From Chara braunii (lineage: Eukaryota; Streptophyta; Charophyceae; Charales; Characeae): a stretch of 40,039 bases of DNA. Shown piece after piece: positions 11,746-20,604 of the stretch. A model generated the notes under the pieces. That model was not told the origin of the DNA. It saw only the letters and a program-made list of their open reading frames with translations, and did not search any database. The position numbers and the translations under genes were made by a program. The DNA lies in contig BFEA01000953.1 in the NCBI GenBank assembly GCA_003427395.1, positions 186,065 through 226,103 of the forward strand, written 5' to 3'. Numbering within the stretch: position 1 is the first letter of the stretch; each line of letters opens with the position of its first letter.

Positions 11746-12592
11746 CTAATAAGTCTGTTTAATTAACTTTTCTTGATTAAATTTATATTTTTGATATTTT
11801 ATTAATTGTTTTTTTCTTTTTAATATCTCCTATTACGGGCGTTATTGCGCGAGCTGCGCCCGGATCAAACTTCGTCCTTGCATCAATGCAAAAATTTTAA
11901 TACCCTTTTCACAAAAATCTAACAGCTAAAATTGGGGATAATTCATTTTCTTTATTTTTTTAAAATATTATTCTAAAAATCCTTTTTTTATTTTATTTTA
12001 ACTTTCAGAAATCGGAAAGAAATTTAGGGATGCCCGTTTGAGGCAAAGTTGTTCTATTAATTTTTTTCGACGTTTTGAGACATAGGTCGAGAAAAACGGG
12101 CTTCGTTTGTAGAAAGGACAACCCTCAACAGAAACGACAGTAAAAGAAAATATAAGGGAATTGTAATTTTTTTTAATAATATATTTAAAACAAAAGGGAC
12201 AATAATAAAAAAATGTAATCTGATAACTTTTAACTTCGAACTTTGAAGATTCTTACGAAAATATTTTACAGTGATACAAGGTTTACGGTGAGCATGCGGT
12301 CGCGCGTAAAACCCTAAACCTAACTGGGGGAAACCCCAATTGGGAAAAGCTCTAAGGCGGGATTTAACATAAAAGACTAAATTAGGTATTACAATGAATT
12401 CTAACTCCTAAATCTTGCGGCTGACAAAAAACGAGGAGATTAGAGTTTCTTTCGCGTGGGGTATACTACGCGCGAAAGAAAGAGAATTTATCTAACTTTC
12501 TGCAAATAAAATTAATAAAAATCAAAATAAATATCTAAAGATTAATTGAAAATCAACTTCTTACCTTCCATTTATATTACTTTCGTTTTCCC
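11746..12592. other. AT-rich intergenic DNA with a short hairpin
   Basis: The stretch is strongly AT-rich with no credible ORF. At 12446-12456 and 12471-12481 there is a perfect 11-bp inverted repeat (TTTCTTTCGCG / CGCGAAAGAAA) around a 14-nt loop. I see no terminator-like or ribozyme-like core around it. Confidence 0.5.
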
Positions 12593-12724
12593 TTCGACAG
12601 CCTTGATTAAGGGATATTGTCCCGAACCCCATCCCAGCGAGGGGAGGGAAAGTGATGCCGAAATTTGTAGAAATTCCTTAAAATTAAGTAATGCCGAAAT
12701 TTGTAGAAATTCCTTAAAATTAAT
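12593..12724 (+). repeat. CCCGAACCCCATCCCA module, copy 1, with 36-bp tandem duplication
   Basis: The block around ATTGTCCCGAACCCCATCCC and the following GGGGAGG...TGCCGAAATTT recurs at 13110-13200 and 13885-13970. In this copy the 36-bp segment at 12653-12688 is repeated almost perfectly at 12689-12724. Function is unknown. It might be a piece of an LTR or leader of an element I cannot delimit. Confidence 0.55.
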
Positions 12725-12773
12725 TTAAATTTTAATAAAAAAATAATAAAAAATAAAATAAATATGTAAAAAT

Positions 12774-13051
12774 CTAGGCTACCAGAGTGGCCCGGGGTCA
12801 CTTGCCCGGCCGGGCCAAAAAAATTAAAAAAAATAAAGATAAAGATAATATTTTTAAACTTTTATTTTTATTTTAAAATTGGTAAAGAATTTCGATGTGA
12901 CCCTGAGGCAAAAGTTGTTCAGTTTATTTTCCTGCATAACATAGTTGTTTTTCAGATTTTTTGGGGTTTTGTTTTTTGTTTTTTTTTTTGCTGGGAGTCC
13001 TTGCACGGGCTGGCCACCCGGGACCCGGGCGGCCCGGCTGGTAGCCTAGCT
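12774..13051 (+). mobile_element. Small TIR element, GGCCCGG family (complete)
   Basis: It begins CTAGGCTACCAGAGTGGCC and ends with GGCCCGGCTGGTAGCCTAG. The outer 12 bases, CTAGGCTACCAG, form perfect terminal inverted repeats, and GC-rich subterminal blocks follow. The interior is AT-rich and has no ORF, so it is non-autonomous (MITE-like). The interior segment around GGTAAAGAATTTCGATGTGA, CAGGCAAA-like and CATAACAT words is shared with the longer family at 16302-17037 and others. Diverged relatives lie at 19634-20034. Confidence 0.7.
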
Positions 13052-13104
13052 AAAAATTTATTAAAAAATATTTTTTTCGTTTTTTAATTATCTTACGTCC
13101 ATTT

Positions 13105-13200
13105 TCCTTCCAACAGTCTTAATCAAGGTACATTGTCCTGAACCCTATCCCAACCGGGGGAGGCGAAGTGTTGCCAAATTTTTTGGAAATTTCCTTAAAT
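13105..13200 (+). repeat. CCCGAACCCCATCCCA module, copy 2
   Basis: Reads ACATTGTCCTGAACCCTATC, then CCAACCGGGGGAGG and TGCCAAATTTT. It is a diverged copy of the module at 12593-12724. Confidence 0.5.
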
Positions 13201-13730
13201 GATTTTCTACGCCCATAAATTTTGAAAATCGGTAGGCTTCAATGTATTCCAATCTTTAGTACATATAAAATAAGAAAAGGGATTTATTCGAATTAATTCT
13301 ATTTTTACCCAATTAATATTTAAAAAATACAAGAAAATTTGCTAAAAAAGGATAGAAGGGGTTGGCAGGACATATCTGCTGTTGGGTAAGGTTTGACTTG
13401 CCATTCCAAATGATTAAAACAAAGAAAGGAATTTTTCTTTAATTAAATTTAATTTTAAACAATCAATTATTGAAAATTCAAAAATAAATCCAAACAAAGG
13501 ACAAAAAGGATTTGGAACTTCCCTTGAGCTTCGTTTTGGCCTTGGGTTTACTCCCCCTGGGTTTTGGGGGTGTAGTACTGGTTATTTCTTGTTATTTAGT
13601 TTTTTTTATTAATTAAAATTTTTAAAATTTCTTAAAAATCATATAATGGCTTAAAAATTTAAAGAACGAGTATCATTTGACTACATTTTGAGTTTCTCAC
13701 TAGGGGACGAGTTCTGCTAGTCAGAAGCGC
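13201..13730. other. AT-rich DNA, nothing recognised
   Basis: AT-rich sequence with homopolymer runs and no credible ORF, repeat end or RNA motif. Confidence 0.45.
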
Positions 13731-13749
13731 GCTCGAGGGTGCGATAGAC

Positions 13750-13795
13750 CAAGTTCCCTCGAATAGAGCGCGCACTTTGTATTCGAGGGAACTTG
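13750..13795. repeat. Perfect 16-bp inverted repeat (stem-loop)
   Basis: CAAGTTCCCTCGAATA at 13750-13765 is exactly complementary to TATTCGAGGGAACTTG at 13780-13795, with a 14-nt GC-rich loop. It lies about 90 bp upstream of the third CCCGAACCCCATCCCA module and about 240 bp upstream of the acidic ORF. No run of T follows, so it does not look like a terminator. Confidence 0.7.
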
Positions 13796-13884
13796 AGTAA
13801 AAGGCGTGTAGGCTCCGTTCGAGCCCGGAGTTTGACACCCTCTATATCCGGGTTAGCTTAGGTCCTCTCTGGTATCTTGGTAGG

Positions 13885-13970
13885 CAGCTTTGTTATACGG
13901 ACATTGTCCCGCACCCGATCCCAATGGGGGGAGGGTAGATGGTGCCCAAATATTTCTGAAATTTTGAGTT
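13885..13970 (+). repeat. CCCGAACCCCATCCCA module, copy 3
   Basis: Reads ACATTGTCCCGCACCCGATC, then CCAATGGGGGGAGGG and TGCCCAAATATTT. It sits about 60-150 bp before the ATG of the acidic ORF at 14033, so it could be part of that transcript's leader if the ORF is expressed. Confidence 0.5.
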
Positions 13971-14032
13971 TCTTATCTCCCTTTTCTGCCCTCTCTTACC
14001 CTCTACTACCTAACAGAACTTCAGGTAGACGG

Positions 14033-15107
14033 ATGTGGCCACCTTCGACGGTAGAGGAGTATGTAGTGGACCGATACTGGGTGAATGATCCTCCTGAGCT
14101 TATAGAGGGTGATCTGGTTGAATTCACCCTGCCATCTCGACCCACTAACTGGCACGACGGCCGGTATAAGTGGAGGTCGATCCTCATGTGGCCTGGCGCT
14201 TGGCTTGGGATGTACCGGGAACTTAAGAGCAGCCAAAGCCCTTACGACCTAGCAGCTAAACCTGTATTTGAGTCCAGAAGTTTCCAAGAAGGCTGCTCTG
14301 ACTTTTGTGACGTGGGGAACCTATGTGATCATCGGCTGGGCAGAGCGATATCTTCAGGAGGAGGTAGAGGCTTTCCAGCTCGAGGAGCAGGACACCGCGC
14401 TGTGGACCGATAGGTACCCTCCCCAGATCATTACGGGGGAGCTGCAGGTCGTCCACGATGGGTTCTTCCCACATTCAGGCTGCAGATTGAGGGCGACCAT
14501 TCCCTCGTTTGTGGTTGACGAGGTGTTTGGCGGAGTAGGAGGCTTGGTCGAGGCCTATCTCACCGCGACAGAGCTCGAGCGTTTCTCGAGGGGGGATCTT
14601 GACATCCACTACATCTACTACTCCCTTGTGACTCCGAGACCCCAGTGTGGAGACGAGAGGATTCAACTCATAGAGCTAATCCGGTCCATCGCCCCTAGCT
14701 CATCTGGAGGTTGGAGAGACGAGAGCTACGAGTGGAGGCATCCCCCGCCGTCCTACGTGTGGGATTTGCTGGACCACGAGCTTAGGGTCGGGCCTGACTA
14801 TATTACGTCGATAGGCGTGCTCTTCGTGGACCACTGGGACTCGTGGTGGGGTAGCGAGGCTCTGATAGCCCCTTATCAGCTGACTCGATACTACGAGATC
14901 ATAGGGGCGTCGGGATATCACGTGGCTGCGGAGGTGGACGACGGCGACGTTGACGACGAGGAGGCGTGGGAGCCTGACTGGGTGGACTCTGACGATGAGA
15001 ATTTTGAGTCAGAGGATGAGGTAGAGGAGGCCGACGAGGTGGATGAGGCTGAGGCAGACATGATCCATTCCCCGAGGATTGTGGTCGGGTTTAGAGCCTA
15101 CGCGTGA
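14033..15107 (+). pseudogene. Unrecognised Trp-rich protein with acidic C-terminus, one frameshift
   Basis: An ATG at 14033 opens a frame (start MWPPSTVEEYVVDRYWVNDP). It reads well to about 14270, where the plausible protein continues in another frame (KKAALTFVTWGTYVIIGWAE onward) to a TGA at 15105-15107. Together they would encode about 355 residues. The first 280 are rich in Trp, Tyr and charged residues with no motif I recognise. The last 70 or so are strongly acidic (runs of Asp/Glu such as DDGDVDDEEAW and ESEDEVEEADEVDEAE). No signal peptide or membrane segment is visible. The coding-like composition over more than 1 kb in an AT-rich setting argues it was a real gene, either a host gene or an accessory ORF of a retroelement. 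The shift could be decay, an intron or a sequencing error. Confidence 0.5.
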
Positions 15108-15162
15108 GGATGCGGTAGGGATTTCAGACGTAGGCTTGATGGAGAGACGTCACTAGGCTTAG

Positions 15163-15669
15163 ATGGGCAGGCATACCGTCTTCCTAAGACACGTATATTG
15201 GACTCAGAGATCACCCGAAGAGCGAGGACCGACGAGGGAGGAGATTGACGAAGTAATACGAGCCCTGAACGAGAACGCGAGGCAGGAGGTACTGCCATAC
15301 GAACTCATTAAGTATGAGTATGTTCAGAAGGGCGGCATAGAGCACGAACGCCTGTACGTCCTCATCTACCGTATCGTAGATCTGGATGAGTACGACGTGC
15401 AGGTTTACCTGCCTAGCAGGCGAACGGGAGGATATTTTTACGGGAGTAGTTGGAAAAACGCGGCAAGGCTGGTACTAGCCGAAAATGAATGATTAAAGGC
15501 AGAAGGGAGGACCGTAAGCTGGAGCACTGACATCAAAGTGTTTGACAAGATTCCGGCCCGAGGCTCTCCGATTGTAGGGAAGAATCCGCCGAAGTTCGAA
15601 TGGCATGAGACGGTCGAACTGGTGATAAGGGTAAGAGTTGCGTGGTCCGATCAACTAGGGGAATGAGCC
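15163..15669 (+). pseudogene. Unrecognised 109-codon ORF with same-frame continuation past a TGA
   Basis: An ATG at 15163 starts MGRHTVFLRHVYWTQRSPEE and the frame runs 109 codons to a TGA at 15490-15492. The same frame then stays open for about 58 more codons (including VSWSTDIKVFDKIPARGSP) to a TGA near 15667. It lies 55 bp downstream of the acidic ORF on the same strand. Both halves have protein-like composition with mixed charged and aromatic residues, so the first TGA may be a disabling mutation in a protein of about 167 residues. I recognise no family. Confidence 0.4.
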
Positions 15670-15699
15670 CATGAGGAGTGAATCAAGCGTGTGGTGGGC

Positions 15700-16201
15700 A
15701 TATGAAAAAATAACAAGAGAATTAAAATTAGTTAGTGAGCGAGCACGTTTTTGACACCGCCGCCTTTGGCGATTTTCCATTTTTTTTTTGGCGCATCCAA
15801 ATGCCCTGAAAAAAAACTGATGTGTACTTCACATAATACCAAACTTATTAAAAAAGTTTCAAAAAAAAAAAGAAGTTTTTTGTCCCCGCAATAAAGTGAA
15901 AATAAAAAGTAAGAAGTGAAAAAAAACAAAATAGTGAGAGGGCAAGCACGTTTTGACACCGCCATCTTTTGCGATGTTTAATTTTTAGTCCGCTGAGCAA
16001 AATGACCTGAAAATTTATAGGCATGTACCTCACATCATAAAGAACTCACAAAACGAAAATCAGAAAAAACAACTTATCGTTGGGCCCCGAAATAATTTTT
16101 GGTGGGGGCCGAACGCCGTCGGGTACGAACCCCGAACGGGACCCCGAATGCCCGTACGTACGGAGGTTGGCCTGGGGACATCCATACGTACGGGCTGGTG
16201 A
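15700..16201 (-). mobile_element. TA-associated TIR element, family 1, copy A (truncated)
   Basis: This is the reverse complement of the first two thirds of copy B. It has the GC-rich hairpin end (CCCGTACGTACGG) at the 16201 side and both CCAAAGATGGCGGTGTC modules. The distal end with the second terminal repeat is missing at about 15700. It faces copy B head-to-head across the (TA)n-rich stretch at 16203-16301. Confidence 0.75.
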
Positions 16202-16202
16202 C

Positions 16203-16227
16203 CCTATATACATATAAATAAATATAT

Positions 16228-16258
<31 letters not shown>

Positions 16259-16301
16259 AATATATATATATAAATAAATAAATATATATATATATATATA
16301 C
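16203..16301. repeat. (TA)n-rich microsatellite with TAAATA interruptions
   Basis: About 100 bp of almost pure TATATA with a few TAAATA units, lying between the inverted copies A and B. It is probably the insertion target, or expanded target, of this element family. Confidence 0.9.
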
Positions 16302-17037
16302 CGGGTCACCAACCCGTACGTACAGAGGTCCCCGGGCCGACCTCCATACGTACGGGCGTTCGGGGTCCCGTACGGGGTCCGAACCCAACGGCGTTCGGCC
16401 CCCGCCAAAAATGATTTTGGGGCCAAAAAATAATTATATTTTTTTGAATTTGTTTTTGTGAGTTCTCAATGACGTGAGATACATGCCTGTAAATTTTCAA
16501 GTCATTTGGCTAAGACCAATAAGAATTAAAAATAGCCAAAGATGACGGTGTCAAAACGTACTCGCCCACGTATTTTTTCACTTTTTACTTTTTGTTTTCA
16601 CTTTAGTTTGAGGTCTAAACAATTTTATTATTTTTGAAACTTTTTTAGTGGGTTTTGTATCATGTGAAGTAAATATCTAAATTTTCAGGGCATTTAGCTA
16701 TGCCAAAAAAAAATGAAAAATCGCCAAAGATGGCAGTGTAGAAAACATGCTTGAGCACTCACTAAATTTAATTCTCTTTTTATTTTTATTTATTTTTATT
16801 ATTAGTATTTGTTTTCCTGATTTTATTTTTATTTCAAACTTGGTAAGGAATTCGGATGTAATGCTCAGGCAAATCTTGTTTAATTTATTTTTCTCCATAT
16901 CTTTTTTTCAGAGGTTTTTATGACTTTTGTTTTGGTTTTTTTTTTGTCCGCGTCTGGCCCGAACGGCCGAACGTATCCCCAAGGGGTCCCATACGTTCGG
17001 GCGTTCAGCCCGTCGCGAACGCCGGTTACCTTGTATA
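16302..17037 (+). mobile_element. TA-associated TIR element, family 1, copy B
   Basis: The order is: a GC-rich end that can fold back on itself (ACCCGTACGTACAGAGGTC paired with GACCTCCATACGTACGGGC), two homologous about 220-bp modules each centred on CCAAAGATGRCGGTGT, an AT-rich core (GGTAAGGAATTCGGATGTAA, GCTCAGGCAAAT, TTTTTTTCAG), then a GC-rich end (GGCCCGAACGGCCGAACG, CCCCAAGGGGTCCC) closing with GCCGGTTACC. Ends in better copies (CAGGGTTACCAGCC / GCCGGTTACCCTG) are inverted repeats. There is no ORF of substance, so it is non-autonomous. Confidence 0.75.
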
Positions 17038-17248
17038 TGCCTCTAGTGCCAGCGGGCTAGCGGCGTGTCTGAAGTGTATTTTTTAGCTGTAACAGACCTT
17101 TCTTTGTTTCGTGGATGTTTTGTTGGCTTGCGATGGGGTGTGAACCGACAGTCTGTAGAGTTTTCCATCTGGTGTGGGTGAGTGATAGTCTATTTTGATT
17201 TTGGTTAAGGTAGATTATCATTTACAGTGTAATCAGTGAGGGGATTCT

Positions 17249-17308
17249 GCAGACTGTTGAGGGTTCAGCCTCCTGATGAGTCGGTGAAACTCCGACGAAA
17301 CAGTTTGT
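17249..17308 (+). ncRNA. Type III hammerhead ribozyme
   Basis: All conserved parts are present in order. Stem III 5' strand is 17249-17257. The cleavage triplet GTT is 17256-17258, with the predicted cut after 17258. Stem I is GAGG (17259-17262) with CCTC (17269-17272) and a 6-nt loop. The core CTGATGA is 17273-17279. Stem II is GTCGG (17280-17284) with CCGAC (17292-17296) and a 7-nt loop. GAAA is 17297-17300. Stem III 3' strand runs from A17300 to T17308, giving nine consecutive pairs (two of them G-U). The topology, closed at stems I and II and open at stem III, is type III, as in plant retrozymes and viroid-like RNAs. No retrozyme LTR pair or primer-binding site is recognised around it. 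Confidence 0.85.
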
Positions 17309-17322
17309 CACAGCCCCTCGAT

Positions 17323-17378
17323 TGTTGTCCTCTTCTCTCTGTCAGCCTACGGTTTACCGGACAGTTCTGTTTGTGACG
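17323..17378 (+). repeat. Tail of the hammerhead-bearing repeat
   Basis: The sequence GTTGTCCTCTTCTCTCT, then CGGTTTACCGGACAGTTCTG and TTTGTGACG, follows the ribozyme. It recurs at 17707-17763 and, inverted, within 30986-31060. It therefore defines a repeat family that ends in TTTGTGACG followed by (TA)n in the other copies. Confidence 0.7.
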
Positions 17379-17695
17379 TGTGTAGCACACCGAACATGTT
17401 CCGGTGTTTGGCCGAATGCCTCCAGACCATGTTCGGCAATAACATAATCAAAAATAAAAATATAAAAAAATTGTTTTTTATTTTTAACTCGAGTTTGGTT
17501 ACGAATTTAAGCATATCTCCTTGACAAAACTTGTTTGTATTATTATTTACATAATATATATATATATTTTTTCAGATTGTTTCGAGATTTGTTTTTTTTT
17601 TTTTTTATGTTCATGTCCGGAGAGTTTTGGCGCTCGTTCGCGTTCGGTCCCGAACGTTCGGGTTCGGTCACAAAACCCGAACACGATGCTACACA
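17379..17695 (+). mobile_element. 317-bp TIR element, third family sharing the AT-rich core
   Basis: It starts TGTGTAGCACACCGAACATG and ends ACACGATGCTACACA. The outer nine bases, TGTGTAGCA, are perfect terminal inverted repeats. The interior has GTTCGG-type GC blocks near both ends and an AT-rich core (TTTGGTTACGAATTTAAGCA, CTTGTTTGTATTATTATT, TTTTTTCAGATTG) that is a diverged form of the core in families 1 and 2. It lies directly after the hammerhead repeat tail. There is no coding capacity. Confidence 0.6.
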
Positions 17696-17706
17696 GATAT
17701 ATATAT

Positions 17707-17763
17707 GTTGTCCTCTTCTCTCTCTCTGCCGACGGTTTACCGGATAGTTCTGTTTGTGACGAT
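17707..17763 (+). repeat. Second copy of the hammerhead-repeat tail
   Basis: GTTGTCCTCTTCTCTCTCTC, GCCGACGGTTTACCGGATAG and TTCTGTTTGTGACG closely match 17323-17378 and are followed by (TA)n. No ribozyme core precedes this copy. Confidence 0.75.
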
Positions 17764-18062
17764 ATATATATATATATATATTTGACGATATATATATACG
17801 AGTTTTTGTTGTTTTTTTTAGTTGTGCATTGTATGGTATACAATTCTACAAATGTCTATAGAAAAGAAAAAAGGAAAAAAAAAAAAAAAAAAAGATGTCC
17901 TCTTCTACATTGTCAATGTGCCAGTCGGTTCATCTTCGGGATGTGGGCGGCCATGTGTTTTGAACAGAGGGAGTAAGAGGGAAGAATAAATATGAACGAT
18001 TTATTTTTATTTTTTCTGTTTTTCTTGCTTTGCACTCTAAAAACGTCGAGACGATATATATA

Positions 18063-18772
18063 CAGGGTAACCCGCCCGTATGTACGAAGATCCCGGGCTG
18101 ACGTCCTTACGTACGGGCGTTCGGGGTCCCGTACCGTGTCCGAACCCGACGGCGTTCGGCCCCCGTCAAAACTTATTTCGGGGCCTAAAAAAAAAAAAAA
18201 ATTCTGAATTTTTATTGTGAGTTTTCTATGACGTGAGGTACATGTCTAAATATTTTGAAGTCACTTGGCTCAGCCAAATAAGAATTAAAAATCGCCAAAG
18301 ATGGCGGTGTCAAAACGTGCTCGCCCATGTTTTTTTTTTCTTTTTACTTTTTGTTTTCACTTTAGTTCGAGGTCTAAACAATTTTATTATTTTTTGAAAC
18401 TTTTTTAGTGGGTTTTGTATTATGTGAGGTACACATCTGTAAATTTTCAAGGCATTTAGCTACGCCAAAAACAAATGAAAAATCGCCAAAGATGGCGGTG
18501 CCGAAAACGTGCTCTCGCACTCACGAAATTTAATTCTCTTTTTATTTTTTGTTATTTTTATTATTAGTATTTGTTATCCGTATTTTTTATTTTTTTTTTG
18601 GTAAGGAATTTGGATGTAATGCTCAAGCAAATCTTGTTTAATTTATTTTTCGTCATAACATATCATTTTTTTTTATTTTTTTTTTCCCGAGTTCGGCCCG
18701 AACGGCCGAAGGCATCCCCAAGGGGTCCTATACGTTCGGGCGTTTGGCCCGTCCCGAACGTCGGTTACCCTG
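18063..18772 (+). mobile_element. TA-associated TIR element, family 1, copy C (complete)
   Basis: It starts CAGGGTAACCCGCCCGTATG and ends GTCGGTTACCCTG, with (TA)n directly on both sides. It holds the two CCAAAGATGGCGGTG modules, the AT-rich core and both GC-rich ends in the same order as copy B. Confidence 0.8.
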
Positions 18773-18804
18773 TATATATACATATATATATCGTCACATA
18801 TATA

Positions 18805-19432
18805 CAGGGTTACCAGCCCATACGTACGGAGGTGCCCGGGCCGACCTTTGTACGTACGGGCGTTCCGGGTCCCGTTCAAGGTCCGAACCCGAAGGCGTTC
18901 GGCCCCCACCAAAAAAAATTTCCGGGCTTCAAAATAGTTTTTGTTTCCTGAATTGTTTTTTGTGAGTTCTTAATGATCCGAGGTACATGCCTAAACATTT
19001 TGACGTCATTTGACTTACCTAAATAAGAATTAAAAATCGCCAAAGATGGCAGTATCAAAACGTGCTAGCCCACGTTTTGTTTCACTTTTTATTTGTTGTT
19101 TTCACTCTAGTTCGGGGCCTAAACAATCTTATTATTTTTTGAAACTTTTTTAATGGGTTTTGTATTATGTGAAGTACACATCTGTAAATTTGCAGCGTAT
19201 TTGGCTATGCCAAAAACAAATGGAAAATCACCAAAGATGGCGGTGTCGAAAACTTGCTCGCGCACTTACTAAATTTAATTCTCTTTTTATTTTTTAATTT
19301 TTTATTATTAGTGTTTGTTGTCCTTATTTCACTTTTTATTTCAAATTTGGTTAGGAATTTGGATGTTATGCTTAAGCACATGTGGTTTATTTTATTTTTC
19401 TTCATAACATATACTTTTTTCAGATTTTTTTG

Positions 19433-19528
<96 letters not shown>

Positions 19529-19590
19529 TCTTCGTCCGGCCCGAACGGCTGAACGCATTCTCAAGGGATCTCGTACGTTCGGGCATTCGG
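18805..19590 (+). mobile_element. TA-associated TIR element, family 1, copy D
   Basis: It starts CAGGGTTACCAGCCCATACG only 32 bp after copy C, the space being (TA)n and TCGTCA. The body matches copy C. A T homopolymer of about 90 bases with a TATAAA interruption (19437-19527) replaces the normal short T run. The final GGTTACCCTG is missing, and GGGCATTCGG runs straight into TATATA. Confidence 0.75.
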
Positions 19591-19633
19591 TATATATATA
19601 TGCATACGATATATATATGTATGAAAACGGAGT

Positions 19634-19770
19634 GGCCCGGGGTCACTTGCCAGGCCAGGCGAAAAGAAAAGAAAAGAAAAAATTATTTTTATGTTTTTTT
19701 GCAAAATTTCGTGAAGACTTCCGATGTGACCCTGAGACAATAATTGTTCACATTTTTATTTTGCATAACA
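19634..19770 (+). mobile_element. GGCCCGG-family TIR element, truncated copy
   Basis: It begins AGTGGCCCGGGGTCACTTGC like the element at 12774-13051 and carries the shared core (CGATGTGACCCTGAGACAA, GTTCACA, GCATAACATA). It stops where the next, inverted copy starts, and the far end is missing. Confidence 0.65.
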
Positions 19771-19772
19771 TA

Positions 19773-20034
19773 CTAGGCTACCAGCCGGGCCGCCCGGGTC
19801 ACCCTATTTTCTCGAACGGCCCGGTCGTGCAAGGCCCAGGAAAGGTCTTAGCAAAAAAAAATAAAAAGTCAAGAATAAATTGAACAACTTTTGTCTCAAG
19901 GTCACATCGAAATTCTTTACCAAATTTAAAATAAAAAATAGATTTAAAATTTTATTTTTATTTTTATTTTTTCATGTTTTTATTATTTTTTGGCCCGGCC
20001 GGGCAACTGGCCCCGGGCCGCTCTGGTAGCCTAG
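19773..20034 (-). mobile_element. GGCCCGG-family TIR element, inverted copy
   Basis: It begins CTAGGCTACCAGCCGGGCC and ends CGCTCTGGTAGCCTAG on the plus strand. CTAGGCTACCAG terminal repeats are kept at both ends. The core, read in reverse, has CTCAAGGTCACATCGAAATT and TCTTTACCAAATTT. Together with 19634-19770 it forms an inverted pair. A further fragment of a related end is seen at 20095-20170. Confidence 0.7.
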
Positions 20035-20604
20035 ATAATATATTATTTTTTTCTTTTTCGTTTTTTTTTTTTTTTTCAATACTCCTCTGCATCTTTTTTT
20101 GCCCAGAGCCTTCGTTGGTCCCACCACGGGACGGTCAACCAGGACCCGGGTAGAGCGGTTGGTAACCATATATATATATGATATATATGAACCCAGTCGA
20201 GCAGATACTCATCAGACGTCAAAACACAAGTAGTCTCGGATCTGCACAAAGTCTCAAGTTAACGTGAAGTGATACCTAAAACACTATCACGTTACCAATA
20301 GGCGAATAGAGTAGAGGGGAAATAGATAGAGGAGAAGGTGGAAGAGAGAATCAAATATCACACAATAATAGCCCAACCATTCCCACTCCTTCTCTGGGCT
20401 TCCTTTCCCTCCACGCCAGCAATCAATAAACAGAAACAAGTCCAATAAGTCATGATCTTACAGAAGTGTCACGTGGCACTATTCTCCCATGAAGATAGTG
20501 AAGACAATCAGCAGCGTATAATATCGACGTCAGACTCAGGTAAGTATCCCGTCCCTCAATCGTCCACATATCCCAATCTCCCTCCTTATCGCAACCAGTC
20601 ACCT
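20035..20604. other. No recognisable gene
   Basis: After a fragment of a GGCCCGG-type end (20095-20165) and (TA)n at 20169-20188, the sequence is moderately complex with no ORF of note. It includes an imperfect inverted pair, AACGTGAAGTGATA (20259-20272) with CACTATCACGTT (20282-20293), around 10 bases. Confidence 0.4.

Noticed and set aside
16046-16426. ORFs with long Tyr-Ile runs on the minus strand
   Set aside because: They translate the (TA)n tract and the GC-rich ends of the TIR elements.
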